Below are positions 36,307 to 44,982 of a stretch of 45,407 nucleotides of DNA, piece by piece. The DNA is taken from positions 1 to 45,407 of the forward strand of contig NZ_JAAGNI010000524.1 in assembly GCF_010550605.1 (NCBI RefSeq), written 5' to 3'. The translations under genes were made by a program, and so were the position numbers. Position 1 is the stretch's first letter; every line of letters begins with the position of its first letter. This stretch comes from Streptomyces sp. SID9727 (GTDB taxonomy: Bacteria; Actinomycetota; Actinomycetes; Streptomycetales; Streptomycetaceae). Below the pieces are notes generated by a model. The model worked only from the letters and a program-made list of their open reading frames with translations. It was not told the DNA's origin and did no database searches.

Positions 36307-37299
36307 TCAGGCCGCGTGGGTGCGGAAGCGGCGGCGGTAGGCGGCCGGTGTGGTGGCGATCTGCCGCCGGAACACACGGTGCAGGGTCTCCGCCGACCCC
36401 AGCCCGGCGGCGGACGCCACCCGGTCGAGCGGGTCGTCGGTCGTCTCCAGGAGCCGGCGGGCCGCCTCGACGCGGGCGGACTCGACGTAGGCGGCCGGGG
36501 AGACTCCGGTCTCCTGTTTGAAGACCCGGGCGAAGTGGCGCTCGCTCAGACACATCCGCGCCGCGAGCACCGGTGCGGACAGGTCCTGGTCGAGGTGGTC
36601 CGCGATCCACAGCCGCAGCACGTCGATCTCGCGCCGGGAGGCCGCCGGCCTGCTCAGAGGCACGGAGAACTGGCTCTGACCGCCCTGCCGCTTGAGGTAC
36701 ATCACCAGCTGGCGTGCCACGGCGAGCGCGGTGTCCTCGCCCAGGTCCTCGGCCACCAGGGCGAGCGCGAGGTCCAGGCAGGCGCTGATGCCGGCGCCGG
36801 TCCACACCCGGCCCCGGTCGGCGCGGACGAAGATCGGGTCCGCGTCCACCGTGACCTCGGGGTGCGCGGCGGCGAGCTGGGCGGCGGTCGACCAGTGGGT
36901 GGTCGCCGTCCTGCCGTCCAGCAGCCCGGCGGCGGCGAGCAGATGCGCGCCGACACACACGGACGCCACCCGGCGGGCGTGCGGGGCGGTCTCCTTCACC
37001 CAGGCCACGATGTCCGCGTCGAGCCGGGCGACGGGCCCGTCGTCGGTGACGTCGACGGCGCCGGGCACCAGCAGGGTGTCCACCTCCCGGCCCACCTCGC
37101 CGAAGGTGAGGTCGGTCAGCAGCCGCACCCCCGCCGAGGTCCGGACCTCGCCCGCCTCGGGCCCGGCGAGCCGGACCTCGTAGCGGTCGTGGCCCTCGGA
37201 CACCCTGTTGGCCAGGGCGAAGACCTCGGCGGGGCCTGAGACGTCGAGCAGGTCGACGCCGGGAAAGACCGCGATGACGACGCGGTGTGCGGTGGACAT
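36307..37299 (-). CDS. GlxA-family AraC-type regulator with DJ-1/PfpI domain
   Basis: The 330-residue protein has an N-terminal DJ-1/PfpI-like domain (about 5-170; VCVGAHLLAAAGLLDGR holds the nucleophile-elbow Cys) and a C-terminal AraC DNA-binding domain (SAPVLAARMCLSERHFARVFKQETG and DRVASAAGLGSAETLHRVFRRQ). GlxA-type regulators often control catabolic or stress genes. The ATG at 37299 has GGAG about 6 bases upstream. It probably controls the downstream isochorismatase-like gene. Confidence 0.92.
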   Translation of the reverse strand: MSTAHRVVIAVFPGVDLLDVSGPAEVFALANRVSEGHDRYEVRLAGPEAGEVRTSAGVRLLTDLTFGEVGREVDTLLVPGAVDVTDDGPVARLDADIVAWVKETAPHARRVASVCVGAHLLAAAGLLDGRTATTHWSTAAQLAAAHPEVTVDADPIFVRADRGRVWTGAGISACLDLALALVAEDLGEDTALAVARQLVMYLKRQGGQSQFSVPLSRPAASRREIDVLRLWIADHLDQDLSAPVLAARMCLSERHFARVFKQETGVSPAAYVESARVEAARRLLETTDDPLDRVASAAGLGSAETLHRVFRRQIATTPAAYRRRFRTHAA

Positions 37300-37382
37300 G
37301 ACTCCATCCTGGCCAACCGCTCCGGTGGCCGCAATGACGGTTACCTGTCACATTCGGACATCGGTGCGGTCGGGCAGCCGGG

Positions 37383-37526
37383 TCAGCCGGTGACCGGCCA
37401 TTCCAGCGGCTCCCTGGTGAAGCCCTGGCTGAGCCGGACAGCGGCGGCCTTCTGGCCTTCCGGGATGAGGAACGCCTGGCAGATCTTCTCCGACCGGCCG
37501 GTGCGCGGCTTCTTGCGTTCGAGCAT
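37383..37526 (-). CDS. Small hypothetical protein, 47 residues
   Basis: A 47-codon frame starts MLERKKPRTGRSEKICQAF and ends at TGA 37383-37385. Only about 4 of 47 codons end in A or T, the codon bias of true Streptomyces genes. A weak GGGA site precedes the ATG. The protein is basic at the N-terminus with one Cys and no membrane segment. I do not recognise it. It lies upstream of the GlxA-like gene on the same strand, 83 bases away. Confidence 0.5.
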   Translation of the reverse strand: MLERKKPRTGRSEKICQAFLIPEGQKAAAVRLSQGFTREPLEWPVTG

Positions 37527-37652
37527 CTGATCCCGTCAGAACGGGTTCGCCCACGGGCGCGGGGCCCGACCGCCCCGGTGCCCGAGATGCGGGCGCGCGG
37601 GCGCGCTGGTTCGCTGGGATGGACGGCTCTCCACCGAGAACCTGGAGTGATC

Positions 37653-37841
37653 ATGAGCGTTGCGGACGAGACCGGCGGCCGGGCCGAGCGCATCCGGGCG
37701 AAGGCCGAGGAGATGCGGGAGACCGCCGAACGCACATCGGATCCGCAGGAGCGGCAGCGCCTTCGGGACAAGGCCCGCCGGCTCCAGGAGCGGAGCGACC
37801 AGGTGACCACCAAGGGCGACCACGGGACGAACGTGCTCTGA
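37653..37841 (+). CDS. Small charged helical protein (DUF6381-like)
   Basis: This 62-residue protein is one long charged helix (RIRAKAEEMRETAERTSDPQERQRLRDKARRLQERSDQV), matching the DUF6381 pattern in streptomycetes. GGAG lies about 7 bases upstream of the ATG at 37653. Function unknown. It converges with the DUF6221-like gene 17 bases away. Confidence 0.8.
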   Translation: MSVADETGGRAERIRAKAEEMRETAERTSDPQERQRLRDKARRLQERSDQVTTKGDHGTNVL

Positions 37842-37858
37842 GCCGGCGGCCCCTTCCG

Positions 37859-38266
37859 CTACTGGGTGAACCGGGGCAGCCACTTCACCAGGTAGTCGGG
37901 GTGCCCGGCGTTCTCGGCGGCCAGCTGCCGGACCACGAAGCCCAGGCCGAAGGCCCGGCCGGACGCGAAGTCGCGCTGCGGGCGGTCCACGTCGAGCGCC
38001 GCGACCTCGGCGTACTCGTCCAGCAGGACCCGGTGGGTCTCGATGCGCTGGAGCGTCCGGGCCGGGTCCTGGCGGACGATGTGCCGGTCGTAGGCGTGCG
38101 CGTGCGTGCGCAGGGTGAAGGCGATCGCGCCGCCCCGGTCGTGGATCTCGCCGGGCGACTCGGCCGGGCACCGCCACGCCTCGCCGCCGGCGGCCCGCGC
38201 GAGGTCCTCTTCCTCGTCGAGGCGCGCCCTGACGAAGGCGACGAGGTCGGAGTTGTCTGTCGTCAT
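37859..38266 (-). CDS. DUF6221-like hypothetical protein
   Basis: The 135-residue protein has LVAFVRARLDEEEDLARAAGG at the start, DPARTLQRIETHRVLLDEY in the middle, and FVVRQLAAENAGHPDYLVKWLP at the end. This is the pattern of DUF6221, common in actinobacteria and of unknown function. I chose the ATG at 38266, with GGAAGGA about 11 bases upstream; an in-frame ATG at 38278 touches that site. Confidence 0.82.
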   Translation of the reverse strand: MTTDNSDLVAFVRARLDEEEDLARAAGGEAWRCPAESPGEIHDRGGAIAFTLRTHAHAYDRHIVRQDPARTLQRIETHRVLLDEYAEVAALDVDRPQRDFASGRAFGLGFVVRQLAAENAGHPDYLVKWLPRFTQ

Positions 38267-38364
38267 CTGGTTTCGCATCCTTCCGCTCGGCCCCACCCCC
38301 TGGGGGCCGAGCTGGACACTATCCCGAGGGCGGGTCGCAGCGTCCCGTCGTACGCCCGAGCGCC

Positions 38365-38811
38365 TCAGTGGCTCCCGTCCACCGGCTCCAGTACGAACAC
38401 GGGGATCTGCCGGTCCGTCTTCTTCTGGTAGTCGGCGTAGTCGGGGAACGCCTCGACCGCGCGCTCCCACCACTGCTCCTTCTCCGCGCCGGTGACCTCA
38501 CGCGCCGTCATGTCCCGGCGCTCGGGGCCGTCCTGGAGCTCGGCGCGCGGGTCGGCCTTGAGGTTGTGGTACCAGACGGGGTGGGTGGGGGCTCCGCCCT
38601 GGGAGGCGACCACCGCGTACCGGCCGTCGTGCTCGACGCGCATGAGGGGCGTCTTGCGGATCTTCCCCGACTTGGCGCCCACGGTCGTCAGGACGATGAC
38701 GGGCATGCCGCGCATCGTCGTCCCTTCCGTGCCGCCGGAGCTCTCGTACTGCTCGACCTGGTCGCGAACCCACTGGGAGGGGCTCGGCTCGTACTCGCCC
38801 TGGAGAGGCAT
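38365..38811 (-). CDS. Deazaflavin (F420)-dependent nitroreductase family protein
   Basis: The 148-residue protein matches the Ddn/FDOR family: VIVLTTVGAKSGKIRKTPLMRVE, YAVVASQGGAPTHPVWYHNLKADPRAELQ, and a closing DRQIPVFVLEPV. These enzymes use reduced F420 to reduce quinones or nitroaromatics. The ATG at 38811 has GGGAAAG about 8 bases upstream. It is probably transcribed alone. Confidence 0.92.
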   Translation of the reverse strand: MPLQGEYEPSPSQWVRDQVEQYESSGGTEGTTMRGMPVIVLTTVGAKSGKIRKTPLMRVEHDGRYAVVASQGGAPTHPVWYHNLKADPRAELQDGPERRDMTAREVTGAEKEQWWERAVEAFPDYADYQKKTDRQIPVFVLEPVDGSH

Positions 38812-38927
38812 GCGTTCTTTCCCGTCGTCGGTCTGTCCGGCCGTGGCCCATCGCCGGCCGCGGCATCTCATCATGGCTTCAACGACTTCCGCAGCCGGGC
38901 TCATCCGCCCGTGCCGTCGTGTCGCGG

Positions 38928-39641
38928 TCAGGAACGGCCGGTGGCTCCGGTGCCGTAGCGGACCGTGACCGTCTCGAAGCCCAGGGATCCGAGAAGGCCC
39001 TTGAGCATCGCGGTCGTGTTCTTCTCGGCGCGCCGCGCCAGACCGCTCTCCTCGGCCGCCTCGCCGATGTGGCGCGCGGCCAGCTTGTTGACGGCCTGCT
39101 CGCTGCCGGGGTTGTCGGAGAAGAAGTCGCCGAGCCGGTCGAGGAGGCCGCGCTGCTTGGACACCGCGTAGGAGCGGTCGGGGTCGAGCGCCGGCTTGCC
39201 CAGCACGGCGTGCGGCAGCCGGAGTTCGGCGGCGGTGCGGTCCTCGTTCACGACGACTCCCCCGCTCGTCACCCGCCCGAGGTCGACGTAGGCGGAGACG
39301 GTGCCGGCGCCGACGTACAGCGTGCGGCTGCCCCGGATCACGTCGGGAACGTACTTGGTGTCCTTCTCCAGGTCGACCACGACCTGGAAGTTGCCGGCCG
39401 CCGCCTCGTACCTGCTCATGTCCTGGATCGACTTGAGCACCGCGGGGCCCGAGCGGTCGTGGGTCTCCTCGCCGAAGATGTCGCCCAGGCCGGGGAGCAG
39501 GCTGAGGCGGGTGCCGAGGAGCAGCAGGGCGAGCGCGGCCGCGATCAGGGCGGCCGCGCGGCCCCAGCGACGGCGGCGCCGGCCGTCGTCGGCCGGGCCT
39601 GGCTTCGTGGACGGTTCTGTCGCCGGGTCGGTGGAGGTCAT
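38928..39641 (-). CDS. DUF4230 membrane-anchored protein
   Basis: The 237-residue protein has an Arg-rich N-terminus, a single membrane segment (about 29-51, AAALIAAALALLLLGTRLSLLPG), and a DUF4230 domain outside the membrane (LKSIQDMSRYEAAAGNFQVVVDLEKDT to VSAYVDLGRV). Its function is unknown. The ATG at 39641 has only a weak upstream site. Confidence 0.88.
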   Translation of the reverse strand: MTSTDPATEPSTKPGPADDGRRRRRWGRAAALIAAALALLLLGTRLSLLPGLGDIFGEETHDRSGPAVLKSIQDMSRYEAAAGNFQVVVDLEKDTKYVPDVIRGSRTLYVGAGTVSAYVDLGRVTSGGVVVNEDRTAAELRLPHAVLGKPALDPDRSYAVSKQRGLLDRLGDFFSDNPGSEQAVNKLAARHIGEAAEESGLARRAEKNTTAMLKGLLGSLGFETVTVRYGTGATGRS

Positions 39642-39721
39642 ACGGTCCGTATGACCCGGCCCGCCGGGTTCACGCAGGGGGCGGACCGCCCTTGCGCCGT
39701 CTCCCGGGCCCGCGCAGCCCC

Positions 39722-40237
39722 TCAGGCCCCGGTGACCCCGTCCAGCCGCTCCCGCACCAGGTCGGCGTGGCCGATGTGACGCGCGTACTCCCCGATCATG
39801 TGGACGTGGACGAGGCGCAGCGAGTACACCTCCCCGTTGTGCGTGAAGGTGTCGTCCAGCGAGGCACCGGCGACGATCTCGTCGGCGAGTCGGCACTCCT
39901 CGATCAGCCGGGCGTAGTCCTCGGCGGCCGTGGCGGGGTCCAGGTCCTCGAAGTCCGCGTCCTTGCCCTTGGCCGGGTCGTACATCGGCTCCAGGTCCTG
40001 CCCGGCGAACCGCTGCCGGAACCAGGTGCGTTCGACCTTCGCCATATGGCGTACGAGCCCCAGCAGGGACAGGTTCGAGGGCTCCACCGTCCGTTCGGCG
40101 AGCTGTTCACCGGTGAGCCCGGCGCACTTCTGGAGCAGGGTCGAGCGGAACCAGCCGAGATAGCCGGTGAGCATCTCCCGTTCGGCGGCGACGAGCGAGC
40201 CGGGCGTACGGATGGCTGCGGGTGCGGTCCAAGTCAT
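39722..40237 (-). CDS. DinB/DUF664 four-helix protein
   Basis: The 171-residue protein has the DinB-like metal-site pattern: LGLVRHMAKVERTWFR, then LVHVHMIGEYARHIGHADLVRERLDG with clustered His. In actinobacteria such proteins are often mycothiol-dependent enzymes. The ATG at 40237 is given; a GTG at 40252 is also in frame. A short hairpin lies just upstream, after the DUF4389 stop. Confidence 0.9.
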   Translation of the reverse strand: MTWTAPAAIRTPGSLVAAEREMLTGYLGWFRSTLLQKCAGLTGEQLAERTVEPSNLSLLGLVRHMAKVERTWFRQRFAGQDLEPMYDPAKGKDADFEDLDPATAAEDYARLIEECRLADEIVAGASLDDTFTHNGEVYSLRLVHVHMIGEYARHIGHADLVRERLDGVTGA

Positions 40238-40256
40238 CGGGCGATCATGCACCCTG

Positions 40257-40279
40257 AACGACTGTTCGTACGAGTCGTT
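40257..40279 (-). terminator. Weak stem-loop between DUF4389 and DinB-like genes
   Basis: AACGACT (40257-40263) pairs with AGTCGTT (40273-40279) around GTTCGTACG. It abuts the DUF4389 stop codon. It could be a weak terminator or an operator for the DinB-like gene. Confidence 0.4.
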
Positions 40280-41062
40280 TTACGCGCCCATGCCGTAGTC
40301 GTCGCCGTCCGAGGCGGAGCGGGTCACGGATGTCGTGGCACCGCCGACGAGTCCGAGGACCAGGAAGAGGACCAGCAGCGCCTTGCCCGCGTTGCTCATG
40401 ACCAGCGGCCGGGTGGCGGAGCGCGGCCGGCCCTGCGGTACGGAGAGGGCGTCGTCGCCGAAGAGCCCCTTGGGGTAGGCCGGGCTGAGCAGCGAGAAGT
40501 AGGCGGAGACCCGCATCTCGTAGCGCAGGGTGGCCGCCGTGGCCTCGAACAGCGGGCGGGGCATGCGCCCCAGGGCGAGGGTGATGAGCCACCACAGGAC
40601 ACCCAGGGCCGACCAGCCGGATGTGACGAGGCCCTGCACGACCGCAGCGGGGACGACCAGGATCAGCCGGAAGAACACGGCGAGCCGGTTCAGCCGCGTC
40701 GGGCGGACGTCGATGCGCACGGGGTGGTCCGGCGGCTGGGCCAGGCTGAAGGGCGGGTAGCGGTCCACGAGGAGCATGGCGCTCGCGCCGACCCGGGTCC
40801 GGTAGGCCAGGACCTGGGCGAGGAAGCGGTAGACGGGGCCGGGCAGCCGGCCGAGCGCGAGGGCGGCGAACCAACCGAAAACGAGGGTGAAGAAGGCCGC
40901 GATCTCCAGGAAGAACAGCACCACGAAGTGCGGGATCAGCAGGAGCAGCCGGAAGAGGACGGTGAGCCGCCGCTGACGGGCGGGCGCCACGACGTCCAGC
41001 ACGGGCCGGCACTCGTCGGCGTCCCCGGCGCGCGGCCCCGGGCTCCACTGGGCGTCGGTCAT
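40280..41062 (-). CDS. DUF4389 membrane protein, duplicated
   Basis: The 260-residue protein carries two copies of a DUF4389-like unit: LTVLFRLLLLIPHFVVLFFL and LNRLAVFFRLILVVPAAVV, each followed by a second membrane helix and an ALGRLPGPVYRF or ALGRMPRPLFEA segment. A fifth helix lies near the C-terminus. Function unknown. The ATG at 41062 has AGGAGGAG about 6 bases upstream. Confidence 0.88.
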   Translation of the reverse strand: MTDAQWSPGPRAGDADECRPVLDVVAPARQRRLTVLFRLLLLIPHFVVLFFLEIAAFFTLVFGWFAALALGRLPGPVYRFLAQVLAYRTRVGASAMLLVDRYPPFSLAQPPDHPVRIDVRPTRLNRLAVFFRLILVVPAAVVQGLVTSGWSALGVLWWLITLALGRMPRPLFEATAATLRYEMRVSAYFSLLSPAYPKGLFGDDALSVPQGRPRSATRPLVMSNAGKALLVLFLVLGLVGGATTSVTRSASDGDDYGMGA

Positions 41063-41106
41063 GTAGCTCCTCCTCGGCGGTGACCGCGCGCCGGACCCGC
41101 GGTCCT

Positions 41107-41145
41107 GGCCACCGGGAGCGCCGGTGCGCGGCGCTCCCGGTGGCC
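41107..41145 (-). terminator. 16-bp perfect hairpin after VanZ gene
   Basis: GGCCACCGGGAGCGCC (41107-41122) and GGCGCTCCCGGTGGCC (41130-41145) pair perfectly around a 7-base loop. It lies downstream of the VanZ stop (41217) on the minus strand and 44 bases before the DUF4389 start. It probably separates the two same-strand genes, without a T-tract. Confidence 0.7.
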
Positions 41146-41216
41146 TTCCACCGTGGGCCCCCCGGATACGGCCCGCAATCGGCCACGGGCCGATCGGGTA
41201 GCCGTACCGCCGCAGG

Positions 41217-41882
41217 TCAGCGCTTCCGGGACCGGCCGCGCGCGGCCCTGCGACGGACGCCGTGGCGCAGCCGGGACCAGGCCGACGCGGGCCGCCCGGT
41301 GCGCCGGGACGTGGCCTTCGGACGAGGCTCCGGCTCCGTACGCGGCGCTTCCCCGGGGCGGTCCGCCGGCACGCGCTCGGGGTCTTCGGCGAGGACGTGG
41401 TAGCGGTGGCTCAGCCGACGCCCCACCAGAAGGTAGGCCAGGAGGGCCCCCGCCGTGTTGAGGATGACATCGTCCACGTCGAAGGCCCGCCCCCGTACGA
41501 CCGCTCCCTGCACCAGCTCCACGAGGACGATGACCGCCACGGTCAGCAGGAACATGCGGAGCATCCGGAACCGTCGCGGGACGAAGATGGGCAGCAGGAT
41601 GCCGAAGGGCATGCCGAGCACCAGGTTGCCCCCGGCCTGCTTGCACGCCGCGAGGAACGTGTAGTCCTCGGCGTACTGCCGCAGGGAGCGGCCCGGGTGC
41701 AGGTTCGACTTCACGAGTTCCTCGGAGGCGGGCGACGGGGTGAGCGTCACCTTCGCCAGCACCACCGAGAATCCGACCATGGCCGCGAAGGCCAGGACGA
41801 GGATGGCGACGCGCAGCAGGAGCCGCCCCCATCCCTTCCGCCGGGCCGTGCCGCGCTGGTGTCCTGCCGCCGCTGCGTCCAT
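41217..41882 (-). CDS. VanZ-like membrane protein
   Basis: The 221-residue protein has a first membrane segment at about 24-45 and a VanZ core: AACKQAGGNLVLGMPFGILLP, then MFLLTVAVIVLVELVQGAV and FDVDDVILNTAGALLAYLLV. The C-terminus is long, Arg-rich and cytoplasmic-like. VanZ gives low-level teicoplanin resistance in enterococci; chromosomal VanZ-like proteins have no proven role. The start at 41882 (MDAAAAGHQ) lacks a clear ribosome binding site. Confidence 0.88.
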   Translation of the reverse strand: MDAAAAGHQRGTARRKGWGRLLLRVAILVLAFAAMVGFSVVLAKVTLTPSPASEELVKSNLHPGRSLRQYAEDYTFLAACKQAGGNLVLGMPFGILLPIFVPRRFRMLRMFLLTVAVIVLVELVQGAVVRGRAFDVDDVILNTAGALLAYLLVGRRLSHRYHVLAEDPERVPADRPGEAPRTEPEPRPKATSRRTGRPASAWSRLRHGVRRRAARGRSRKR

Positions 41883-42011
41883 GGGCCACGGATGCCCCGG
41901 AAGCGCCGGACCACACCCGCGCGCCGTGCGGGGCGGGCGTCCCGGCGTCAGACTGGTCGCGGCGGGCCGGTCGCGCGGGGCCGGCGCATCCGGACCCGAT
42001 GCGGAGGTCTC

Positions 42012-43541
42012 ATGACGGGCGACCATGCCAACACTCCCCTGAACTGCCTGGTCACCGGTGCCAGCGGCTACATCGGCGGCCGCCTGGTCCCGGAGCTGCT
42101 GGCGGCCGGGCACCGGGTGCGGTGTCTGGCCCGTACCCCGGAGAAGCTGCGCGACCATCCCTGGGCGGGCGAGGTGGAGACCGTACGGGGCGATGTCACG
42201 GACGCGGCCTCGCTCGCCCCGGCGATGGACGGCATCGACGTGGCGTACTACCTGGTGCACGCGCTGACGACCGGGGCCGGCTTCGAGGAGACCGACCGGC
42301 GGGCCGCCACGGCCTTCGCCGAGCAGGCGCGGGCCGCCGGGGTCGGCCGCATCGTCTATCTGGGGGGTCTCACCCCGGAGGGCGTCCCCGAGCGTGAGCT
42401 GTCGCCGCACCTGCGCTCCCGGGCCGAGGTCGGGCGCATCCTGCTGGACTCCGGCGTGCCGACGACCGCGCTGCGCGCCGCCGTCATCATCGGCTCGGGT
42501 TCCGCGTCGTTCGAGATGCTGCGCTACCTCACGGAACGGCTGCCGGTGATGGTGACGCCGAGCTGGGTGTCGACCCGCATCCAGCCGATCGCCGTACGCG
42601 ATGTGCTGCGCTATCTGGTGGGCAGTGCCCGCATGCCCCGGGACGTGAACCGCGCGTTCGACATCGGCGGCCCCGACGTCCTCACCTACCGGGACATGAT
42701 GCAGCGTTACGCGGAGGTGGCGGAGCTGCCGCACCGGCTGATCCTGCCCGTGCCGATGCTGTCACCGGGCCTGTCCAGCCACTGGGTCGGGCTCATCACG
42801 CCCGTGCCCGCGTCGATCGCCCGGCCGCTCGCCGAGTCCCTGCGGTACGAGGTGGTGTGCCGGGAGCACGACATCGCGGGCTACGTCCCCGACGGCCCGG
42901 GGCAGCCGTTCGCTTTCGACACGGCGCTGCGCCTGGCGCTGCAACGGATCCGGGAGGCCCGGGTCACCACCCGGTGGTCCTCCGCGTCGGTGCCGGGCGT
43001 GCCCAGCGACCCGCTGCCCACGGACCCCGACTGGGCGGGCGGCAGCCTGTACACGGACGAGCGGGAGCGCGAGGTGAACGCGTCGCCGGAGGCGCTGTGG
43101 CGGGTGGTGGAGGGCATCGGCGGGGAACACGGCTGGTATTCGTTCCCGCTGGCCTGGGCGGTGCGCGGCTGGCTCGACCGGCTGGTGGGCGGAGTCGGCC
43201 TGCGGCGCGGACGGCGCGACACCGACCGGCTCCGGGTGGGTGACTCGCTGGACTTCTGGCGGGTCGAGGAGATCGAGCCGGGGCACCTGCTGCGGCTGCG
43301 CGCGGAGATGCGGCTGCCGGGACCGGCCTGGCTGGAGATGTACGTCGAGCGGGACGGGGAGGGCCGGTCCCGCTACCGGCAGCGGGCCCTGTTCCATCCG
43401 CGCGGACTGCTCGGGCACGCGTACTGGTGGAGTGTCTCGCCGTTCCACGCCGTCGTGTTCGGCGGGATGGCGCGCAACATCGCGCGGGCGGCGGAGAGCC
43501 GGACATCACCCGATCGGGCGGTACCGGCGGTGTCGCCCTGA
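42012..43541 (+). CDS. SDR-like NAD(P)-binding protein with C-terminal DUF2867
   Basis: The 509-residue protein joins an atypical SDR domain (about 10-300; VTGASGYIGGRLVPELL, and GGLTPEGVPE in place of the usual active site) to a DUF2867 domain (about 340-500; SPEALWRVVEGIGGEHGWYSFPLAW and LRLRAEMRLPGPAWLEMYV). The substrate is unknown. GGAGG lies 6 bases upstream of the ATG. The photolyase gene follows in the same direction after 67 bases. Confidence 0.9.
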   Translation: MTGDHANTPLNCLVTGASGYIGGRLVPELLAAGHRVRCLARTPEKLRDHPWAGEVETVRGDVTDAASLAPAMDGIDVAYYLVHALTTGAGFEETDRRAATAFAEQARAAGVGRIVYLGGLTPEGVPERELSPHLRSRAEVGRILLDSGVPTTALRAAVIIGSGSASFEMLRYLTERLPVMVTPSWVSTRIQPIAVRDVLRYLVGSARMPRDVNRAFDIGGPDVLTYRDMMQRYAEVAELPHRLILPVPMLSPGLSSHWVGLITPVPASIARPLAESLRYEVVCREHDIAGYVPDGPGQPFAFDTALRLALQRIREARVTTRWSSASVPGVPSDPLPTDPDWAGGSLYTDEREREVNASPEALWRVVEGIGGEHGWYSFPLAWAVRGWLDRLVGGVGLRRGRRDTDRLRVGDSLDFWRVEEIEPGHLLRLRAEMRLPGPAWLEMYVERDGEGRSRYRQRALFHPRGLLGHAYWWSVSPFHAVVFGGMARNIARAAESRTSPDRAVPAVSP

Positions 43542-43608
43542 GCGGTGCGCTCCGGCGCGGCGGGGTAACGGCAGCATGGCTGTCCCCGCCCCCCTCTGGA
43601 GTCGCGCC

Positions 43609-44982
43609 ATGACCGTTGCGGTCGTCCTGTTCACCGCCGACCTGCGTCTGCACGACCATCCGCCGCTGCGCGCGGCGCTCGCGTCGGCCGACGAGATCGT
43701 GCCTCTGTTCGTCCGGGACAGCGCGATCGGAGCGGCCGGCTTCGACGCCCCGAACCGGCGCGCGTTCCTGGCGGACTGCCTGCGCGACCTCGACGCCGGA
43801 CTGCGCGACCGGGGCGGCCGGCTGGTCCTCCGGTCCGGGGACGCGGCCGGCGAGGTGCGCCGGGTCGCCTCGGAGGCCGGCGCCGACGAGGTGCACGTGG
43901 CGGCGGGCGTCAGCGCGTACGCCCGCCGCCGCGAGGAACGGCTGCGCGAGGCGCTGGAGGCGGACGGGCGCCGGCTGCGTGTCCACGACGGGGTGGTCAC
44001 CGCGGTGGCGCCCGGCGCGGTGACGCCCGCCTCCTCGGACCACTTCGCCGTGTTCACCCCGTACTTCAGGCGCTGGTCGCAGGAGCGGCTGCGCGACGTG
44101 TTCGGCGCGCCGCGTACGGTCCGGGTGCCGGAGGGGCCGCGCTCCGAGAAGGTGCCTTCGCGTGGTGACGTCTCCGGTGTGTCGGAGGGGCTCGCGGAGG
44201 GCGGCGAGCAGGCGGGGCGCAAGGCGTTCACGGCCTGGCGGCGGCACGGGCTCGCCGCGTACGAGGACCGCCACGACGACCTGGCGGCGGACGGCACCTC
44301 GCGCCTCTCGCCGCATCTGCACTTCGGCACCCTGTCCCCTGTCGAGCTGGTGCACCGGTGCCGGGACGCGGGCGGCGCGGGGGCCGAGGCGTTCGTACGG
44401 CAGCTGTGCTGGCGGGAGTTCCACTACCAGGTCCTCGCGGCCCGGCCCGCCTCGTCGCACGAGAACTACCGCGACAAGCACGACCGGTGGCGGTCCGAGG
44501 CGGACGCGGCCGACGAGGTCGAGGCGTGGCGGCAGGGGCGCACCGGCTATCCGATGGTCGACGCCGCGATGCGCCAGCTGCGCCACGAGGGCTGGATGCA
44601 CAACCGGGGCCGGCTGCTCACCGCTTCCTTCCTGGCCAAGACGCTGTACGTGGACTGGCGGGTCGGGGCACGCCACTTCCTGGATCTCCTGGTGGACGGC
44701 GACATCCCCAACAACCAGATGAACTGGCAGTGGATGGCCGGCACCGGCACCGACAGCCGCCCCAACCGGGTGCTCAACCCCGTCGTGCAAAGCAAGCGGC
44801 TCGACCCGGACGGGGAGTACGTCCGTCGCTGGGTGCCGGAGCTGTCGCCGGTGTCCGGGTCCGCCGTGCACGAGCCGTGGAAGCTGCCGGACGGGGAGCG
44901 GGAGCGCCTGGACTATCCGGAGCCCGTGGTGGAGCTGGCCGAGGGCCTGGCCCGGTTCCGGCAGGCACGTGGGCTGGAGTGA
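43609..44982 (+). CDS. phr: Deoxyribodipyrimidine photolyase
   Basis: The 457-residue protein has the N-terminal antenna domain (VLFTADLRLHDHPPLRAAL) and the FAD-binding photolyase domain: SRLSPHLHFGTLSPVEL, LCWREFHYQVL, MVDAAMRQLRHEGWMHNR, and TGTDSRPNRVLNPV near the end. Photolyase repairs UV pyrimidine dimers using blue light. The ATG at 43609 has GGAG about 8 bases upstream. The stop overlaps the next gene by GTGA. Confidence 0.95.
   Translation: MTVAVVLFTADLRLHDHPPLRAALASADEIVPLFVRDSAIGAAGFDAPNRRAFLADCLRDLDAGLRDRGGRLVLRSGDAAGEVRRVASEAGADEVHVAAGVSAYARRREERLREALEADGRRLRVHDGVVTAVAPGAVTPASSDHFAVFTPYFRRWSQERLRDVFGAPRTVRVPEGPRSEKVPSRGDVSGVSEGLAEGGEQAGRKAFTAWRRHGLAAYEDRHDDLAADGTSRLSPHLHFGTLSPVELVHRCRDAGGAGAEAFVRQLCWREFHYQVLAARPASSHENYRDKHDRWRSEADAADEVEAWRQGRTGYPMVDAAMRQLRHEGWMHNRGRLLTASFLAKTLYVDWRVGARHFLDLLVDGDIPNNQMNWQWMAGTGTDSRPNRVLNPVVQSKRLDPDGEYVRRWVPELSPVSGSAVHEPWKLPDGERERLDYPEPVVELAEGLARFRQARGLE

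Noticed and set aside
41883..42734. Upstream extension of the VanZ reading frame through the divergent SDR gene
   Set aside because: The sequence there is antisense to the SDR domain, and VanZ proteins do not carry such an extension.
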